A stretch of DNA of 40,187 nucleotides from Alphaproteobacteria bacterium. Its GTDB lineage: Bacteria > Pseudomonadota > Alphaproteobacteria > Rhodobacterales > Rhodobacteraceae. How positions within the stretch are numbered: position 1 is the first letter of the stretch; every line of letters begins with the position of its first letter. This document shows, one piece after another, positions 27,130 through 35,140 of the stretch. The DNA is taken from positions 1 through 40,187 of the forward strand of contig JAUIAU010000030.1 of the NCBI GenBank assembly GCA_030425185.1. The letters run 5' to 3'. Position numbers and translations under genes: made by a program. The notes beneath the pieces are model-generated. The model had not been told where the DNA came from and ran no database searches. It saw nothing but the letters and a program-made list of their open reading frames with translations.

Positions 27130-27708
27130 ATGAAACGCCTGCTGACTGCCCTTGCCGCCATGGTCCTCGCGCTGCCGGTCCTTGCCGCCGAACTCGGCGA
27201 CGACGGCCTGCACAAGACCGACTGGATGCGCGACACGTTCAAGGACCTGCGCGAGGACCTCGCCGAGGCCAATGCCGAGGGCAAGCGCCTGATGCTGCTC
27301 TTCGAACAGCGCGGCTGCATCTACTGCAGCAAGATGCACGAGGAGGTGTTCCCCCGCGAAGAGATCGCCGGCTACATCCGCGACAACTTCTTCGTGGTGC
27401 AGCTGAACCTGCACGGCGACATCGAGGTGACCGATTTCGACGGCGAGGTGCTGAGCGAGAAGCAGATGGCCCGGAAATGGGGCCTGCTCTTCACGCCGTC
27501 GATTCTCTTCATGCCGCAGGACGTGCCGGAGGGCGCGACCGCGCCGCAGGCTGCCGTTGCGGTGATGCCGGGCGCCTTCGGGCCGGGCACCACGCTCGAC
27601 ATGCTGACCTGGGTTGTCGAGGAGCGGTATGCCCTTGACGGCGATGAGGATTTCCAGCGCTACCACGCCCGCCGCATCCAGGAACGCGCGAACGGAAGCA
27701 CCGACTAG
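27130..27708 (+). CDS. soxW: Periplasmic thioredoxin SoxW
   Basis: A 192-residue exported thioredoxin. Residues 1-19 form a signal peptide, and the CxxC motif is Cys63-Ile-Tyr-Cys66 in LFEQRGCIYCSKMHEEVFP. The cis-proline motif is FTPSILFM. SoxW receives electrons from SoxV and is thought to keep the SoxYZ sulfur-carrier cysteine reduced. A clear GAGGAGG ribosome binding site precedes the ATG. The gene is separated from soxX by a 135-base promoter-operator region. Confidence 0.93.
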   Translation: MKRLLTALAAMVLALPVLAAELGDDGLHKTDWMRDTFKDLREDLAEANAEGKRLMLLFEQRGCIYCSKMHEEVFPREEIAGYIRDNFFVVQLNLHGDIEVTDFDGEVLSEKQMARKWGLLFTPSILFMPQDVPEGATAPQAAVAVMPGAFGPGTTLDMLTWVVEERYALDGDEDFQRYHARRIQERANGSTD

Positions 27709-27751
27709 GCGGCGAAGATGCACCGCGCGCACCGGTTTCTGCACCTGCGAG

Positions 27752-27771
27752 AAATTCAAAGATGTGAATTT
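27752..27771. promoter_or_regulatory. SoxR operator upstream of soxX
   Basis: AAATTCAAAGATGTGAATTT is a perfect inverted repeat: AAATTCA at 27752-27758 and TGAATTT at 27765-27771 with six bases between. It contains ATTC-N8-GAAT exactly, the site I recall for the ArsR-type persulfide sensor SqrR. It lies in the soxW-soxX gap, 73 bases before soxX, where SoxR is known to bind in related clusters. A TATACC at 27805-27810 just downstream may be part of the promoter. Confidence 0.72.
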
Positions 27772-27843
27772 GTTGTTGCGTGACTTGAAGTCGGTGCGCT
27801 ACGGTATACCGGACGGAAGAAGCAGCCTTTGGGAGGAGGATGC

Positions 27844-28323
27844 ATGCGAACAGCACTCGCATCAGTTGTGGCCCTGACCCTTTGCGTCGGTGTCGCGCAG
27901 GCCGACACGATCACCCCGGAAGACGTGATGTTCGACTATGGCGAAGTCGCCCAGTCGCTGACCGGAACCCCCGGTGACGCGGCCAACGGCATCAAGGTCA
28001 TGACCAACCGCGGTCTCGGCAACTGCATCGCCTGCCACCAGGTCACGGCGCTGGAAGAATACCCGTATCACGGCGAGGTCGGGCCGTCGCTCGACGGTGC
28101 CGGGGACCGCTGGACCCCGGAACAGCTGCGCGGGATCGTGGCCAACGCCAAGGAGATGTTCCCCGACTCGATCATGCCCAGCTTCTACAAGCGCTCGGGC
28201 TACATCCGCGTCGGCGACGCCTTCACGGGCAAGGCTCCCGCGAACGAAAGCGACATCACCACCCTGCTGACGGCGCAGGAAATCGAGGATGTCGTCGCGT
28301 TTCTCGTGACGCTCAAGGATTGA
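27844..28323 (+). CDS. soxX: SoxX, monoheme cytochrome c subunit of SoxAX
   Basis: A 159-residue periplasmic cytochrome c that accepts electrons when SoxA joins thiosulfate to the SoxY cysteine. Residues 1-20 are a signal peptide ending GVAQAD. Heme attaches at Cys61/Cys64 in NCIACHQV, with His65 as axial ligand and Met111 in DSIMPSFYKR as the likely second ligand. The ATG at 27844 lies four bases after GGGAGGAGG; an in-frame ATG at 27829 is inside that site and rejected. It is the first gene of the main sox transcript. Confidence 0.96.
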   Translation: MRTALASVVALTLCVGVAQADTITPEDVMFDYGEVAQSLTGTPGDAANGIKVMTNRGLGNCIACHQVTALEEYPYHGEVGPSLDGAGDRWTPEQLRGIVANAKEMFPDSIMPSFYKRSGYIRVGDAFTGKAPANESDITTLLTAQEIEDVVAFLVTLKD

Positions 28324-28375
28324 CCCGGCCCGCCCCGGCCCAGGCCGGAGCGCGCCTCGTGCAAGAGGAAACCCC

Positions 28376-28795
28376 ATGAAACTGACACGCAGAGAGACCA
28401 TGCTGCTGACGGCCGGTGCCGCCGCAGCGACCCTGCTGCCGGCGCGGGCCGCGCTCGCGGCGGTGGACGAGAAGATTGCGGCCTTCACCGGCGGTGCCGC
28501 GGTGGGCGAGGGCGGTCTGACCCTGACCGCGCCCGAGATCGCCGAGAACGGCAACACGGTTCCGATCGAAGTCGACGCGCCCGGCGCCTCGGCCATCCTG
28601 ATCCTCGCGGCCGGCAACCCGAACCCGGACGTGGCCACCGTCAACTTCGGCCCGCTGGCCGGGCGGCAGTACGCCTCGACCCGCATCCGCCTCGCCGGCA
28701 CGCAGGACGTGGTGGCCGTGGCGAAACTGGCCGACGGCAGCTTCGTGCAGGCCCGTCAGGAAGTGAAAGTCACCATCGGCGGCTGCGGCGGCTGA
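28376..28795 (+). CDS. soxY: SoxY, sulfur carrier protein
   Basis: A 139-residue carrier protein whose C-terminal cysteine holds the sulfur substrate through the whole Sox cycle. It ends VTIGGCGG, the diagnostic swinging-arm tail, with Cys137. The N-terminus has a Tat signal, LTRRETMLLTAGAAAATLLPA, as usual for SoxY exported folded with SoxZ. soxZ follows after 19 bases. Confidence 0.97.
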   Translation: MKLTRRETMLLTAGAAAATLLPARAALAAVDEKIAAFTGGAAVGEGGLTLTAPEIAENGNTVPIEVDAPGASAILILAAGNPNPDVATVNFGPLAGRQYASTRIRLAGTQDVVAVAKLADGSFVQARQEVKVTIGGCGG

Positions 28796-28814
28796 TCAGG
28801 CAAGGACGAAAGAC

Positions 28815-29144
28815 ATGGCAGACAACGTCAAACCCCGCGTTCGCGTTCCGAAATCGGCTTCGGCCGGCGAGGTCGTGACCATCAAGACCCTGATCTCGCA
28901 CGCAATGGAATCCGGCCAGCGCAAGGACTCCAGCGGCAACGTGATCCCGCGGTCGATCATCAACCGCTTCACCTGCGACTTCAACGGCCAGAACGTGATC
29001 GACATCACGCTCGAGCCGGCGATCTCGACCAACCCGTACTTCGAGTTCGAGGCCACTGTCCCGGAATCGGGTGAGTTCAAGTTCACCTGGTACGACGACG
29101 ACGGCTCCGTCTACGAGGACAGCCAGGCGATCACCGTCGGCTGA
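28815..29144 (+). CDS. soxZ: SoxZ, partner of the SoxY carrier
   Basis: A 109-residue immunoglobulin-fold protein without a signal peptide; it is exported bound to SoxY. Recognised from KPRVRVPKSASAGEVVTIKT, ISHAMESGQRKDSSGNVIPR and the final FKFTWYDDDGSVYEDSQAI. It positions the SoxY arm for SoxAX, SoxB and SoxCD. Confidence 0.97.
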   Translation: MADNVKPRVRVPKSASAGEVVTIKTLISHAMESGQRKDSSGNVIPRSIINRFTCDFNGQNVIDITLEPAISTNPYFEFEATVPESGEFKFTWYDDDGSVYEDSQAITVG

Positions 29145-29173
29145 GGCGAGCACGTCGCATAGGGAGGAAAGCG

Positions 29174-30025
29174 ATGAGAAAAGCAGCACTGCATGTGGCG
29201 GCCGGCGTCCTGACGCTGGCGGCCGCGGCCCCGGCACTGGCAGGCGAGAACGATCCGCTCATCATCAACGGCCAGATCGAGATCACCACCCGCACCGCCG
29301 CACCCGCCCATCTCGACGGGCACCTGTCTGAAATCCGCTCCGGCTGGACGTTCCGCACCGACGAAACGCAGGTCATGCAGATGGATGACTTCGACAACCC
29401 GGCGATGATCTACGTCGATGCGGCCACCGACGCGTGGAACACCGTCGAAGGCAGCGCCGACAAGTCCTGCGCCTCGTGCCACGAAGGGCCCGAGAGCCTG
29501 GCAGGCTTCCGGGCCACCACGCCGAAGTGGAACGCGGAGGCCGGCGCGGTCTGGACCCAGGAGATGTACGTCAACAACTGCCGCACCGAGCGGATGGGGG
29601 CGGAGGCCTGGGACTGGAACGGGCAGGACATGCGCAACATGACCGCGCTGCTCGCCTCGGTCTCGCGCGGGATGCCGGTCAACGTCGCCATCGACGGCCC
29701 GGCGGCCGAAACCTGGGAGAAGGGGCGGGAGATGTACTACACCCGCTTCGGCCAGCTCGAACTCAGCTGCGCCAACTGCCACGAGGACAACTACGACAAC
29801 CTGATCCGGGCCGACCATCTCAGCCAGGGCCAGATCAACGCCTTCCCGGCCTACCGCCTGAAGGACACCAACCTCGTGTCGGTGCACAACCGCTTCCGCG
29901 GCTGCATCCGGGACACCCGCGCCGCGACCTTCGCGGTCGGCTCGCCGGAGTTCATCGCGCTGGAACTCTACGTCGCCTCGCGCGGCAACGGCCTGTCGGT
30001 CGAGGGGCCCTCGGTCCGCAACTGA
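29174..30025 (+). CDS. soxA: SoxA, diheme cytochrome c of SoxAX
   Basis: SoxA with SoxX oxidatively couples thiosulfate to the SoxY cysteine. The 283-residue protein has a signal peptide (1-23, ALAGE) and two heme motifs, Cys99-Ala-Ser-Cys-His103 and Cys199-Ala-Asn-Cys-His203, so it is the diheme type found in Paracoccus and Rhodovulum. The active-site cysteine, which carries a persulfide in known structures, is Cys244 in FRGCIRDTRAATF. Cys136 in MYVNNCRTERMG is also family-conserved. A strong AGGGAGGAAAG ribosome binding site precedes it. Confidence 0.96.
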   Translation: MRKAALHVAAGVLTLAAAAPALAGENDPLIINGQIEITTRTAAPAHLDGHLSEIRSGWTFRTDETQVMQMDDFDNPAMIYVDAATDAWNTVEGSADKSCASCHEGPESLAGFRATTPKWNAEAGAVWTQEMYVNNCRTERMGAEAWDWNGQDMRNMTALLASVSRGMPVNVAIDGPAAETWEKGREMYYTRFGQLELSCANCHEDNYDNLIRADHLSQGQINAFPAYRLKDTNLVSVHNRFRGCIRDTRAATFAVGSPEFIALELYVASRGNGLSVEGPSVRN

Positions 30026-30034
30026 TTCAACGGG

Positions 30035-30062
30035 GGCCCGTCCGGCATGTGCCGGGCGGGCC
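30035..30062 (+). terminator. Intercistronic hairpin between soxA and soxB
   Basis: GGCCCGTCCGGCA (30035-30047) and TGCCGGGCGGGCC (30050-30062) form a 13-pair stem with one G-U pair and almost no loop, starting 10 bases after the soxA stop. It is followed by TTCGTC, not a T run, so read-through into soxB is likely. It could instead protect the upstream mRNA or lower soxBCDEF expression relative to soxXYZA. Confidence 0.55.
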
Positions 30063-30124
30063 TTCGTCTATCCGGAAATATTCAAGAAACCGCATGTGAC
30101 TGCGGCAACCAGAGGATACCCGAG

Positions 30125-31822
30125 ATGATTTCGCGCCGCGATTTCCTTCAGGTGGCGATGGCCTCCTCGGCGCTGGTCGGCGCCTCCGGCTTCGGGAACT
30201 GGGCCCGGCTGGCCGCGCAGCAGGCGCTGACGCAGGACCAGCTTCTTCAGTTCGACACCTTCGGCAACGTCTCGCTGATTCATGTCACGGACCTGCACGC
30301 GCAGCTCAAGCCGATCTACTTCCGCGAGCCCGAGATCAACATCGGCGTCGGCGGCAACAAGGGCGCGGTTCCGCACATCACCGGGGCCGACTTCCGGCGC
30401 CTTTACGGGATCGAGGACGGCTCGGCCGATCACTACGCGCTGACCTACGACGACTTCACGTCGCTGGCGAAGGGCTACGGCAAGATGGGCGGCCTCGACC
30501 GCATCGCCACCGTGGTCAAGGCGATCCGCGCCGACCGGCCGGACGCGATCCTGCTCGACGGCGGCGACACCTGGCACGGCTCCTATGGCTGCTACCACAC
30601 GCAGGGCCAGGACGTGGTCAACGCGATGGGCCTGCTGAAGCCCGACGCGATGACCTTCCACTGGGAATTCACGCTGGGCACCGACCGCATCACCGAACTG
30701 GTCGAAGGGCTGCCCTTCGCGGCGCTCGGCCAGAACATCTTCGACTCCGAGTGGGACGAACCCTCGGAGCTGTTCAAGCCCTACGAGTTCTTCGAGCGCG
30801 GCGGTGTCAAGATCGCGGTGATCGGGCAGGCCTTCCCCTACATGCCGATCGCCAACCCCGGCTGGATGTTCCCCGAGTTCTCGTTCGGCATCCGGGACGA
30901 GAACATGCAGGACATGGTGGACGAGGTGCGGTCCCAGGGCGCCGAGCTGGTCGTCTGCCTCAGCCACAACGGCTTCGACGTCGACAAGAAGATGGCCGGG
31001 ATCGTCTCGGGCATCGACGTGATCCTGTCGGGCCACACCCACGACGCGCTGCCCGAGCCGGTGCTCGTGGGCGAGACGATCGTCATCGCCTCCGGTTCGA
31101 ACGGCAAGTTCGTCAGCCGCGTCGATCTCGATGTGCGGGACGGCCGGATGATGGGCTTCCGCCACAAGCTGATCCCGATCTTCTCGGACGTGATCGCCCC
31201 CGATGCCGAGATGGCCGCGCAGATCGACGCCGACCGCGCGCCCTACGAGGCCGACCTGACCGAGGTGCTGGGGCAGGCGGACACGCTGCTCTACCGGCGC
31301 GGCAACTTCAACGGAACCTGGGACGACCTGATCTGCCAGGCGCTGCTGGAGCAGCGCGACGCGCAGATCGCGATGTCGCCGGGCGTGCGCTGGGGACCGT
31401 CGGTGCTGCCGGGACAGGACATCACCCGGGAGGATGTCTGGAACGTCACCTCGATGACCTACGGCAAGGCCTACCGGACCGAGATGACCGGCGAGTTCCT
31501 GAAGGTCGTCCTGGAAGACGTGGCCGACAACATCTTCAACCCCGATCCCTACTACCAGCAGGGCGGGGACATGGTCCGGATGGGCGGTCTCGGCTACTCC
31601 ATCGACGTCTCCAAGCCGATCGGGTCCCGCGTGTCGAACATGACGCTGCTGGCCACGGGCGAGACGATCGATCCCGCCAAATCCTACACGGTTGCCGGCT
31701 GGGCGAGCGTGAACCCCGACACCGAGGGCCCGCAGATCTGGGACGTCGTCGAGGCGCATATCCGCGCCAAGGGCACCGTGCATCTGGAGCCGAACACGAG
31801 CGTCGAGGTGACGGGCGTCTGA
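30125..31822 (+). CDS. soxB: SoxB, sulfate thiol hydrolase
   Basis: SoxB is a dimanganese enzyme that releases sulfate from the SoxY-bound thiosulfonate. The 565-residue protein has a Tat signal (MISRRDFLQVAMASSALVGA), a calcineurin-type metallophosphatase domain with VTDLHAQLKP, LLDGGDTWHGS, CLSHNGFDVDKK and VILSGHTHDA supplying metal ligands, and a 5'-nucleotidase-type C-terminal domain (about 370-560). The ATG at 30125 starts the Tat signal; earlier in-frame codons lie in the hairpin region. Confidence 0.97.
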   Translation: MISRRDFLQVAMASSALVGASGFGNWARLAAQQALTQDQLLQFDTFGNVSLIHVTDLHAQLKPIYFREPEINIGVGGNKGAVPHITGADFRRLYGIEDGSADHYALTYDDFTSLAKGYGKMGGLDRIATVVKAIRADRPDAILLDGGDTWHGSYGCYHTQGQDVVNAMGLLKPDAMTFHWEFTLGTDRITELVEGLPFAALGQNIFDSEWDEPSELFKPYEFFERGGVKIAVIGQAFPYMPIANPGWMFPEFSFGIRDENMQDMVDEVRSQGAELVVCLSHNGFDVDKKMAGIVSGIDVILSGHTHDALPEPVLVGETIVIASGSNGKFVSRVDLDVRDGRMMGFRHKLIPIFSDVIAPDAEMAAQIDADRAPYEADLTEVLGQADTLLYRRGNFNGTWDDLICQALLEQRDAQIAMSPGVRWGPSVLPGQDITREDVWNVTSMTYGKAYRTEMTGEFLKVVLEDVADNIFNPDPYYQQGGDMVRMGGLGYSIDVSKPIGSRVSNMTLLATGETIDPAKSYTVAGWASVNPDTEGPQIWDVVEAHIRAKGTVHLEPNTSVEVTGV

Positions 31823-31855
31823 CGCCCGGCCTCGTGAGTTGAGAGAGGACCGACC

Positions 31856-33130
31856 ATGACCGAGATCTTCAAGGGCATGAAACCCTCGCGCCGCGCGTTT
31901 CTGCGCGGAGCCGCTGCGGGGGCAGGGGCGCTCGCCGTCGGCGGGGCCGCCAAGGCGCAGGGCGCACCCGATCCCGCGATCACCGAGTTGCAGCCCTGGA
32001 TGCAGGGCCTCGGCGCCGGTGTGGATGCCGCCCCCTACGGCACGCCGTCGCCCTACGAGGCGCATGTGGTGCGCCGCAACGTGGAATGGCTGACCGCCGA
32101 CACGGTGTCGTCGGTCAACTTCACGCCGCTGCACGAGTTGGACGGCATCCTCACGCCGAACGGCCTGTGCTTCGAGCGCCACCACGCGGGCGTGGCCGAG
32201 GTCGACCCGGCGAAGCATCGCATCATGATCAACGGTCTCGTGGACACGCCGCTGGTGTTCACCATGGCGGACCTGATGCGCTTCCCGCGCGAGAACCACG
32301 TCTATTTCCTCGAATGCGCGGCGAACTCGGGCATGGAATGGGCGGGCGCGCAGCTGAACGGCTGCCAGTTCACCCACGGCATGATCCACAACGTCATGTA
32401 TACCGGCGTGCCGCTGCGGCTGTTGCTGGAAGAGGCCGGGGTCAAGACCAACGGCAAGTGGGTGATGCCCGAAGGCGCTGACGCTGCCGCGATGACCCGC
32501 TCGATCCCGATCGAGAAGGCGATGGACGACTGCCTCGTCGCCTTCAAGATGAACGGCGAGATGCTGCGTCCGGAACAGGGCTATCCCGTGCGCCTCGTGG
32601 TGCCGGGCTGGGAAGGCAACATGTGGGTCAAGTGGCTCCGCCGCATCGAGGTGGGCGACGAGCCGTGGCACCACCGCGAGGAGACCTCGAAATACACCGA
32701 CCTCTTCGAGAACGGAAAGGCGCGGCGCTTCACCTGGGAGATGGATGCCAAGTCGGTCATCACCTCGCCCAGCCCGCAGGCCCCGATCCTGCACGGGCGC
32801 GGCCATACCGTCGTGACCGGCGTCGCGTGGTCCGGCCGGGGCACCATCCCGCGCGTGGACGTGACCATCGACGGCGGCAAGACCTGGCATCAGGCGCGCA
32901 TGTCGGGGCCGAGCCTCGAGAAGTCGATGCACCGCTTCTACTACGAGTTCGACTGGGACGGCTCGCCGCTCCTGCTCCAGAGCCGGGCGCACGACTCGAC
33001 GGGCTACGTCCAGCCGACCAAGAACGAGCTTCGGGCGATCCGGGGCGAGAACTCGATCTACCACAACAACGGCATCCAGACCTGGTATGTGAACGAACGC
33101 GGAGAGGCCGAAAATGTCGAGATTTCTTAA
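31856..33130 (+). CDS. soxC: SoxC, molybdenum subunit of sulfane dehydrogenase
   Basis: SoxC with SoxD oxidises the SoxY-bound sulfane sulfur, yielding six electrons, so its presence predicts complete oxidation of thiosulfate to sulfate without sulfur globules. The 424-residue protein belongs to the sulfite oxidase family. It has a Tat signal (PSRRAFLRGAAAGAGALAVG), the molybdopterin domain with the probable Mo-ligand Cys154 in FLECAANSGMEW, and a C-terminal dimerisation domain with VDVTIDGGKTWHQA. Its end overlaps soxD by 17 bases. Confidence 0.96.
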   Translation: MTEIFKGMKPSRRAFLRGAAAGAGALAVGGAAKAQGAPDPAITELQPWMQGLGAGVDAAPYGTPSPYEAHVVRRNVEWLTADTVSSVNFTPLHELDGILTPNGLCFERHHAGVAEVDPAKHRIMINGLVDTPLVFTMADLMRFPRENHVYFLECAANSGMEWAGAQLNGCQFTHGMIHNVMYTGVPLRLLLEEAGVKTNGKWVMPEGADAAAMTRSIPIEKAMDDCLVAFKMNGEMLRPEQGYPVRLVVPGWEGNMWVKWLRRIEVGDEPWHHREETSKYTDLFENGKARRFTWEMDAKSVITSPSPQAPILHGRGHTVVTGVAWSGRGTIPRVDVTIDGGKTWHQARMSGPSLEKSMHRFYYEFDWDGSPLLLQSRAHDSTGYVQPTKNELRAIRGENSIYHNNGIQTWYVNERGEAENVEIS

Positions 33131-34352
33131 TTACTTCCTGCCCTCCGGCGTCGGTGCGGCAGGGGTGCTCGCGGGCGCCTACATCGTGGCCGACCAGTTC
33201 GTCGTCGACATGCCTGCCCCCGCGCGCGAATGGGTCGCGCCGGTGGTGGCACAGGACGCCACCCCGCAGCCGGCTCCGGCCCCGGCGGTGATGACGCCGA
33301 CCGAGGGGGCCGTTGTCGCGCGCGCGGGCTACGGTCTCGGCCGCCCGGCGCTGCCCGAGGAAGTCGCCGCCTGGGACATCGACGTGCGCCCGGACGGGCT
33401 GGGCCTGCCGCCCGGCAGCGGCGACGTCTTCACCGGCGAGGAACTCTTCGTCGAGAACTGCGCGATGTGCCACGGCGACTTCGGCGAGGCCGTCGGTCGC
33501 TGGCCCGTGCTGGCGGGCGGGCAGGGCACGCTGACCCGCGAGGACCCGGTCAAGACCATCGGCAGCTACTGGCCGTACCTGTCGACCGTCTGGGACTACG
33601 TCCACCGCGCGATGCCCTTCGGCAATGCGCAGTCGCTCTCGCCCGACGAGGTCTACGCGATCACCGCCTACCTGCTCTATCTCAACGACGTGGTGGACGA
33701 CGAGTTCACGCTGTCGAACGAGAACTTCCTCGAGGTGCGCCTGCCGAACGAGGACAACTTCTACATGGATGACCGGGCCGAGACGGAGCTGACCGTCTTC
33801 ACCCGTCCGGACATCTGCATGGAGAACTGCAAGGACACGGTGGAGATCACCATGCGGGCCCGCGTGCTCGACGTGACCCCGGAGACCGAGGCGGACGCCA
33901 GCGGCATCGGCACCGAAACCGCCGCCGCGACCGAGACGGCCGCGGTCGAGACCGCCCCGGCCGCCCCGGAGCCCGAAGCGGCCCCGGCCGCCGACCCGGC
34001 CCCGGTCGAGATGGCCGCCGCCGGACCCGACCCCGAGATGGTCGCGGCGGGCGAGCGTCAGTGGCGCAAGTGCCAGGCCTGCCACCAGGTCGGTGAAGGC
34101 GCGGTCAACCGGACCGGTCCGGAGCTGAACGACCTCGTCGGACGCACCATCGGCAGCATCGAGGGCTTCCGCTACTCGAACAGCTTCACCGCGGCCCATG
34201 ACGCGGGCGAGGTCTGGACCGAGGAGCACCTCGTCGAGTTCCTGAAGAACCCGCGCGGCGTGATGCCGGGGACCAAGATGTCCTTCGCGGGCTTCCGCAG
34301 CGACGAGGAAGCGCTGCAGGTGCTGGCCTACATCACGGCGCAGAGCCCGTGA
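33114..34352 (+). CDS. soxD: SoxD, diheme cytochrome c of sulfane dehydrogenase
   Basis: Electron-accepting partner of SoxC, 412 residues. One N-terminal hydrophobic segment (~8-27) acts as signal or anchor. The first heme is at Cys116-Ala-Met-Cys-His120 in domain I. After residue ~258 comes an Ala/Pro/Glu-rich linker, then domain II with the second heme at Cys320-Gln-Ala-Cys-His324 and a class I cytochrome c layout (GRTIGSIEGFRYS, PGTKMSF). The two-domain form matches the Paracoccus protein, where domain II can be dispensable for activity. Confidence 0.95.
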   Translation: MSRFLNYFLPSGVGAAGVLAGAYIVADQFVVDMPAPAREWVAPVVAQDATPQPAPAPAVMTPTEGAVVARAGYGLGRPALPEEVAAWDIDVRPDGLGLPPGSGDVFTGEELFVENCAMCHGDFGEAVGRWPVLAGGQGTLTREDPVKTIGSYWPYLSTVWDYVHRAMPFGNAQSLSPDEVYAITAYLLYLNDVVDDEFTLSNENFLEVRLPNEDNFYMDDRAETELTVFTRPDICMENCKDTVEITMRARVLDVTPETEADASGIGTETAAATETAAVETAPAAPEPEAAPAADPAPVEMAAAGPDPEMVAAGERQWRKCQACHQVGEGAVNRTGPELNDLVGRTIGSIEGFRYSNSFTAAHDAGEVWTEEHLVEFLKNPRGVMPGTKMSFAGFRSDEEALQVLAYITAQSP

Positions 34353-35071
34353 TGCGACCGGCTGTCCTGCTCGCTGCCCTGCTCGCCGTCTCTCTCGGCC
34401 TGATCGGGCCGGGGCGGGCGGCAGCCGAGGCGGTCGCCTTCGGCGACGCCGAGGCCGGGGCCGAGGTCTTCCTCTGGTGCTCCGGCTGCCACGAAATCGG
34501 TCCCGACGCGCAGGACAGCGTCGGGCCGCACCTCAACGGGCTCTTCGGCCGCCGGGCCGGCGCGCACGAGGGCTACGACTACTCCGAGAGCCTGGCCCGG
34601 ATGGGCGCGGACGGGCTGGTCTGGGACCTCGAGACGCTCGACGCCTATATCGAGGTACCGCAGTCGCTGGTCTCCGGCACGCGGATGAGCTTCCCCGGCA
34701 TCGAGGACCAGCAGGAACGCAACGACCTGCTCGCCTTCCTGCGCCGCTACTCCGACAGCCCGGCCAACATCCCCGAGGCCCCGCCGACCGCCCTGCATGT
34801 CGAGGTGGCGCTGCCGGAGGAGGTGCTCGCGCTGGTCGGCGACCCGGAGTACGGCGAATACCTCGCCAGCGAATGCCTGACCTGCCACCAGAAGGACGGC
34901 TCGGCGCAGGGCATTCCGTCGATCACGAAATGGCCCGAGCGCAACTTCGTCGTGGCCATGCACGCCTACCGCCAGCAACTCCGCCCGCATCCCGTGATGC
35001 AGATGGTTGCCGCGCGCCTGTCGGACGAGGAGATCGCGGCGCTCGCCGCCTACTTCAAGACCCTCGACTGA
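34352..35071 (+). CDS. soxE: SoxE, diheme cytochrome c
   Basis: A 239-residue periplasmic diheme cytochrome. A signal peptide covers residues 1-25. Heme motifs are Cys43-Ser-Gly-Cys-His47 in a class I domain (GLFGRRAGAHEGYDYS, GTRMSFPG) and Cys175-Leu-Thr-Cys-His179 in a second domain. With SoxF it resembles flavocytochrome c sulfide dehydrogenase. The ATG at 34352 shares one base with the soxD stop (TGATG); a GTG at 34349 is an equally coupled alternative. Confidence 0.9.
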   Translation: MRPAVLLAALLAVSLGLIGPGRAAAEAVAFGDAEAGAEVFLWCSGCHEIGPDAQDSVGPHLNGLFGRRAGAHEGYDYSESLARMGADGLVWDLETLDAYIEVPQSLVSGTRMSFPGIEDQQERNDLLAFLRRYSDSPANIPEAPPTALHVEVALPEEVLALVGDPEYGEYLASECLTCHQKDGSAQGIPSITKWPERNFVVAMHAYRQQLRPHPVMQMVAARLSDEEIAALAAYFKTLD

Positions 35072-35140
35072 GGGGGCCAAGCACGCGCAAGATGTGACAG
35101 GCCCCGAACGACCCGAAGACCATCAAAGGGAGGAAATCTG

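Noticed and set aside
30068-33064. 998-codon minus-strand frame across soxB and soxC
   Set aside because: Composition is that of antisense translation (Val, His, Arg, Asp rich) and it opposes two unmistakable sox genes.
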